Assembly: GCA_024803745.1 (NCBI GenBank)
Contig: JANJXV010001714.1
Location: 1 to 64,000 of the forward strand
Source of the DNA: Megascapheus bottae
Lineage: Eukaryota; Chordata; Mammalia; Rodentia; Geomyidae
Length of the DNA stretch: 64,000 nucleotides
Direction of reading: 5' to 3'
Part shown: piece after piece, positions 59,901-64,000 of the stretch
Layout of the letters: each line of letters opens with the position of its first letter
How positions within the stretch are numbered: position 1 is the stretch's first letter
The notes under the pieces: generated by a model
The model's input: the letters and a program-made list of their open reading frames with translations, nothing else
What the model was told of the DNA's origin: nothing
Databases searched by the model: none
Program-made: the position numbers and the translations under genes

Positions 59901-62900
59901 ACCTCGAATCTGTGACTTCACTCACCTCCACTCTATGACTTCACACTCCTCCATTCTATGACTTCCCACACCTCCTTTCTATGACTTTACCCACCTCAGT
60001 CTATGACTTCACACACCTCCATTCTGACTTCACACACCTCCATTCTGTGACTTCACACACCTCCATTCTATGACTTCACACACCTCAATTCTATGACTAC
60101 ACACACCTCCATTCTATGACTTCACACACCTCCATTCTGTGACTTCACACACCTCCATTCTATGACTTCCAACACCTTCATTCTTACTTCACAAACATCC
60201 ATTCTGTGACTTGACACACCTCCTTTCTGTGACTTCACACACCTCCATTCTGAGTTCACACACCTCCATTCTGTGACTTCACACACCTCCATTCTATGAC
60301 TTCACACACCTCAATTCTATGACTTCACACACCTCCATTCTGTGACTTCACACACCTCCATTCTGACTTCACACCCCTCCATTCTGACTTCACACACCTC
60401 CATTCTGTGACTTCACACACCACCTTTTTGACTTCACACACCTCCATTCTCTGACTTCACACACCTCCATTCTGTGACTTCACAAACCTCCGTTTTGACT
60501 TCACACACTTCCAATCTGTGACTTCACACACCTCCATTCTGTGACTTCACACACCTCTATTGTTTCACTTCACACACCTCCATTCTTTGACTTCACACAC
60601 CGCCATTCCATTACTTCACAAACCTCCATTCTATGAGTTCACACACCTCCATTCTATGAGTTCACACACCTCCAATTTGACTTCACACACCTCCATTCTA
60701 TGACTTCACACACCTTCATTCTTACTTCAGAAACATCCATTCTCTGACTTCACACACCTCCATTCTATGACTTCACAAACCTCCATTCTGTGACTTCACA
60801 CACCTCCATTCTGAGTTCACACACCTCCATTCTATGACTTCACACACTTCCATTCTATGACTTCACACACCTCCATTCTGTGGCTTCACATACCTACATT
60901 CTGAGTTCACACACCTCCATTCTGTGACTTCACACACCTCGATCCTATGACTTCACACACCTCCATTCTGTGACTTCACACACCTCGATCCTATGACTTC
61001 ACACACCTCCATTCTATGAATTAACACACCTCCATTCTGTGAGTTCACAAACCTCCATTCTATGACTTCCCACACCTCCATTCTGTGACTTCACACACCT
61101 CCATTCTGTGACTTCACACACCTCCATTCTATGACTTCAAACACCTTCATTCTTACTTCACAAACATCCATTCTGTGACTTCACACACCTCCTTTCTGTG
61201 ACTTCAAACACCTTCATTCTGACTTCACACACCTCCATTTTCTGACTTCACACACCTCAATTCTGTGACTTGACACACCTCCATTCTGACTTCACACACC
61301 TTCATTCTATGATTTCACACACCTCCATTCTATGACTTCACACACCACCATTCGGAGACTTCACACACCTCCATTCTGACTTCACACCCCCCCATTCTGA
61401 CTTCACACACCTCCATTCTGACTTCACACAGCTCCATTCTATGAATTCACACACGTCCATTCTGTGACTTCACACACCACCTTTTTGACTTCACACACCT
61501 CCATTCTCTGATTTCACACACCTCCATTCTGTGACTTCACACACCTCCGTTTTGACTTCACACACTTCCAATCTGTGACTTCACACACCTCCATTCTGTG
61601 ACTTCACACACCTCTATTGTTTCACTTCACACACCTTCATTCTGTGACTTCACACACCGCCATTTCATTACTTCACAAACCTCCATTCTATGAGTTCACA
61701 CACCTCCATTCTATGAGTTCACACACCTCCAATTTGACTTCACACACCTCCATTCTATGACTTCACACACCTTCATTCTTACTTCAGAAACATACATTCT
61801 CTGACTTCACACACCTCCATTCTATGACTTCACAAACCTCCATTCTGTGACTTCACACACCTCCATTCTGAGTTCACACACCTCCTTTCTATGACTTCAC
61901 ACACTTCCATTCTATGACTTCACACACCTCCATTCTGTGGCTTCACACACCTACATTCTGAGTTCACACACCTCCTTTCTATGACTTCACACACTTCCAT
62001 TCTATGACTTCACACACCTCCATTCTGTGGCTTCACACACCTACATTCTGAGTTCACACACCTCAATTCTGTGACTTCACACACCTCCATTCTGTGACTT
62101 CACACACCTCCATTCTGTGACTTCACACACCTCGATCCTATGACTTCACACACCTCCATTCTATGAATTAACACACCTCCATTCTGTGAGTTCACAAACC
62201 TCCATTCTATGACTTCACACACCTCCATTCTGTGACTTAACACACCTCCATTCTGAGTTCACACATCTCCATTCTATGACTTCACAAACTTCCATTCTGA
62301 GTTCACAGACCTCCATTCTATGACTTCACACACCTCCATTCTATGACTTCACACACCTCCATCCTGACTTCACACACCTCCATTCTGACTTCACACACCT
62401 TAATTCTGTGACTTCACACACCTCCATTCTATGACTTCACACACCTCCATTCTGTGGCGTCACACACCTACATTCTGAGTTTACACACCTCCATTCTGTG
62501 ACTTCCCACACCTCAATTCTGTGACTTCACACACCTCCATTCTGACTTCACATACCTCCATTCTATGATTTCACACACCTCCATTCTATGACTTCACACA
62601 CCTCCATTCTGTGACTTCACACACCAATTTTTGACTTCACACACCTCCATTCTTTGACTTCACACACCTCCATTCTGTGACTTCACACACCTCCGTTTTG
62701 ACTTCACACACTTCCATTCAGTGACTTCACACACCTCCATTCCATGACTTCACACACCTCCATTCTATGAGTTCACACACCTCCATTCTATGAGTTCACA
62801 CACCTCCAATTTGACTTCACACACCTCCATTCTATGACTTCACACACCTTCATTCTTACTTCAGAAACATCCATTCTCTGACTTCACACACCTCCATTCT

Positions 62901-63620
62901 ATGACTTCACAAACCTCCATTCTGTGACTTCACACACCTCCATTCTGAGTTCACACACCTCCATTCTGTGACTTCACACACCTCCATTCGTTGACATCAA
63001 AAACCACCATTCTATGATTTCACACAACTCCATTTTAACTTCACACACCTCCATTCTCTGAGTTCACACATCTCCATTTTATGACTTCACACACCTCCAT
63101 TCTATGACTTCACACACCTCAATTCTATGACTTCACACACCTCCATTCTATGACTTCACACACCTCCATTCTGTGACTTTACACACCTCCACTCTATGAC
63201 TTCAAAAACCTTCATTCTTACTTCACAAACATCCATTCTGTGACTTCACACACCTCCATTATGTGATTTCACACACCTTCATTCGGACTTCACACACCTC
63301 CATTCTATGACTTCACACACCTCCGTTCTGACTTCACACAGCTCCATTCTGTGACTTCACAAAACTCCATTCTGTGATTTCACACACCTCCAAACTATGA
63401 CTTCACACACCTCCATGTATGACTTCACACACCTCCATTCTGAGTTCACACACCTCCATTATGTGACTTCACACACCTCCATTCTGACTTCACACACCTT
63501 CATTTTATGACTTCACACACCTCCATTCTGTGACTTCTCACACCTCCATTCTATGACTTCACACTCTTCCATTGTGACGTCACACAACTCCATTCTCTGA
63601 GTTCACACATCTCCATTCTA
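56935..63620. repeat. 7.35 kb higher-order repeat, copy 3, rearranged at its right end
   Basis: C markers lie at 57829 (short) and 59989 (CTACAC form). The offset to copy 2 is 7,663 up to about 57,950, then 7,531, because 132 bases (three 23-base plus three 21-base units) are missing after the short C block. The unit order of copies 1 and 2 holds to about 61,800. From about 62,200 to 63,610 the sequence instead replays 58.5-59.8 kb (offset 3,665 to 3,775), so the long C subunit expected near 62.5 kb is replaced. Private substitutions include CACACCCTTCC near 57,046 and CACACCCCCCC near 61,385. Confidence 0.8.
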
Positions 63621-64000
63621 TGTCTTCACACACCTTCATTCTTACTTCAGAAACATACATTCTCTGACTTCACACACCTCCATTCTATGACTTCACAAAC
63701 CTCCATTCTGTGACTTCACACACCTCCATTCTGTGACTTCACACACCTCCATTCTATTACTTCACACACCTCAATTCTATGACTTCACACACCTCCATTC
63801 TATGACTTCACACACCTCCATTCTGTTATTTCACACACCTCCAATCTATGACTTCCAACACCTTCATTCTTACTTCACAAACATCCATTTTGTGACTTGA
63901 CACACCTCCTTTCTGTGACTTCACACACCTCCATTCTGACTTCACACACCTCCATTCTGTGACTTCACACACCTCCATTCTATGACTTCACACACCTCAA
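63600..64000. repeat. Rearranged join and long C-type body at the right edge
   Basis: After CACACATCTCCATTCTATG at about 63,605 one expects GATTTCACACACC, as at about 59,850. Instead the unit reads GTCTTCACACACC, followed by CTTCATTCTTACTTCAG and AAACATACATTCTC, as near 54,250 and 61,790. It then enters the long C body (CTATTACTTC at 63754, GTTATTTC near 63824, CCAACACC, CTTGACACACC) without the ACCCACCTCAG unit that normally precedes it. The window ends in ordinary units, so the array continues. Confidence 0.7.

Larger units (their letters stand above)
1..64000. repeat. Satellite array of 21/23-base units filling the window
   Basis: Every line of the window is made of the same short unit. 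The 23-base form begins GTGACTTCA or ATGACTTCA, continues with a CACAC centre and ends CCTCCATTCT. The 21-base form lacks the leading GT or AT. Common variants are GAGTTCA, GATTTCA and GGCTTCA for the start, CACAAAC for the centre, and CTCAATTCT, CTTCATTCT, CTCCAATCT or CTCCATTTT for the end. The plus strand is C-rich and G-poor (9 C against 2 G in the 23-base consensus). No flanking unique DNA is visible at either end, so the array is longer than the window. Known facts on such arrays suggest eukaryotic heterochromatin; the genomic site and species cannot be told from the sequence. Confidence 0.97.

Noticed and set aside
1..64000. CRISPR array
   Set aside because: Units of 21-23 bases are directly adjacent with no unique spacers, and all positions vary mildly rather than alternating constant repeat and unique spacer.
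1..64000. Telomere repeat or human-type CATTC satellite
   Set aside because: The period is 21/23, not 5-7. CATTC appears once per unit and is not itself tandem, and no TTAGGG-like run occurs.
1..64000. Bacterial CRP-type sites (TGTGA and TCACA)
   Set aside because: The arms are separated by two bases, not six, and the setting is a eukaryote-like satellite. The match follows from the repeat unit.
1..64000. Minus-strand coding of a repeat protein
   Set aside because: A run of 21-base units is open on the minus strand in one frame, but 23-base units recur every few units and bring in TGA or TAG. I saw no long minus-strand frame.
1..64000. Embedded transposon, tRNA or rRNA
   Set aside because: No stretch longer than about one unit departs from the repeat pattern, so there is no room for such an element.

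Overview
The whole 64,000-base window is one uninterrupted tandem-repeat (satellite) array. I found no unique sequence, gene, RNA gene, transposon, origin or array edge. The basic unit is 21 or 23 bases long. It begins GTGACTTCA or GACTTCA, has a short CA-rich centre and ends CCTCCATTCT. Dividing window length by unit length gives roughly 2,850 units. Arrays of this size with nested higher-order repeats are typical of eukaryotic heterochromatin, such as centromeric, pericentromeric or subtelomeric blocks. The unit consensus has no CpG and CpG occurs only in variant units, which would fit a CpG-methylating animal or plant genome. I cannot name the species or the satellite family.

All higher-scale structure is made of diverged marker units repeated in fixed order. 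Positions 1 to about 930 hold a partial segment of the type I call M. About 931 to 14,320 holds three copies of a 4.3 to 4.5 kb higher-order repeat (type L). About 14,320 to 25,400 alternates M segments, one shortened L copy, and a 3.3 kb tandem pair carrying a further marker (C, an ACCCACCTCAG unit). About 25,400 to 36,765 repeats much of 11,500 to 22,480 at a shift of 14,196 to 14,284 bases. About 36,766 to 41,390 is a tandem duplicate of the preceding 4,625 bases. About 41,390 to 44,300 copies 22,480 to 25,390. From about 41,925 to 63,620 there are three copies of a 7.35 kb higher-order repeat, each with three subunits of about 2.3 to 2.5 kb. A rearranged join near 63,620 leads to the window end.

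No genes act together here. The few open frames, including five near-identical 77-codon ones, come from translating a 21/23-base repeat through rotating frames. The interesting content is structural. There is nested amplification at scales of about 22 b, 330 b, 2.4 kb, 4.5 kb, 7.3 kb and 14.2 kb. Whole-unit gains and losses point to unequal exchange in register. A short dyad recurs in many units, and a subset forms a perfect palindrome with a TGACGTCA core. A cluster of single-base indels at 4.7-5.5 kb and 8.7-11.1 kb looks like residual assembly error. All counts and boundaries were read by eye; segment boundaries are good to about one or two units unless a marker position is given.
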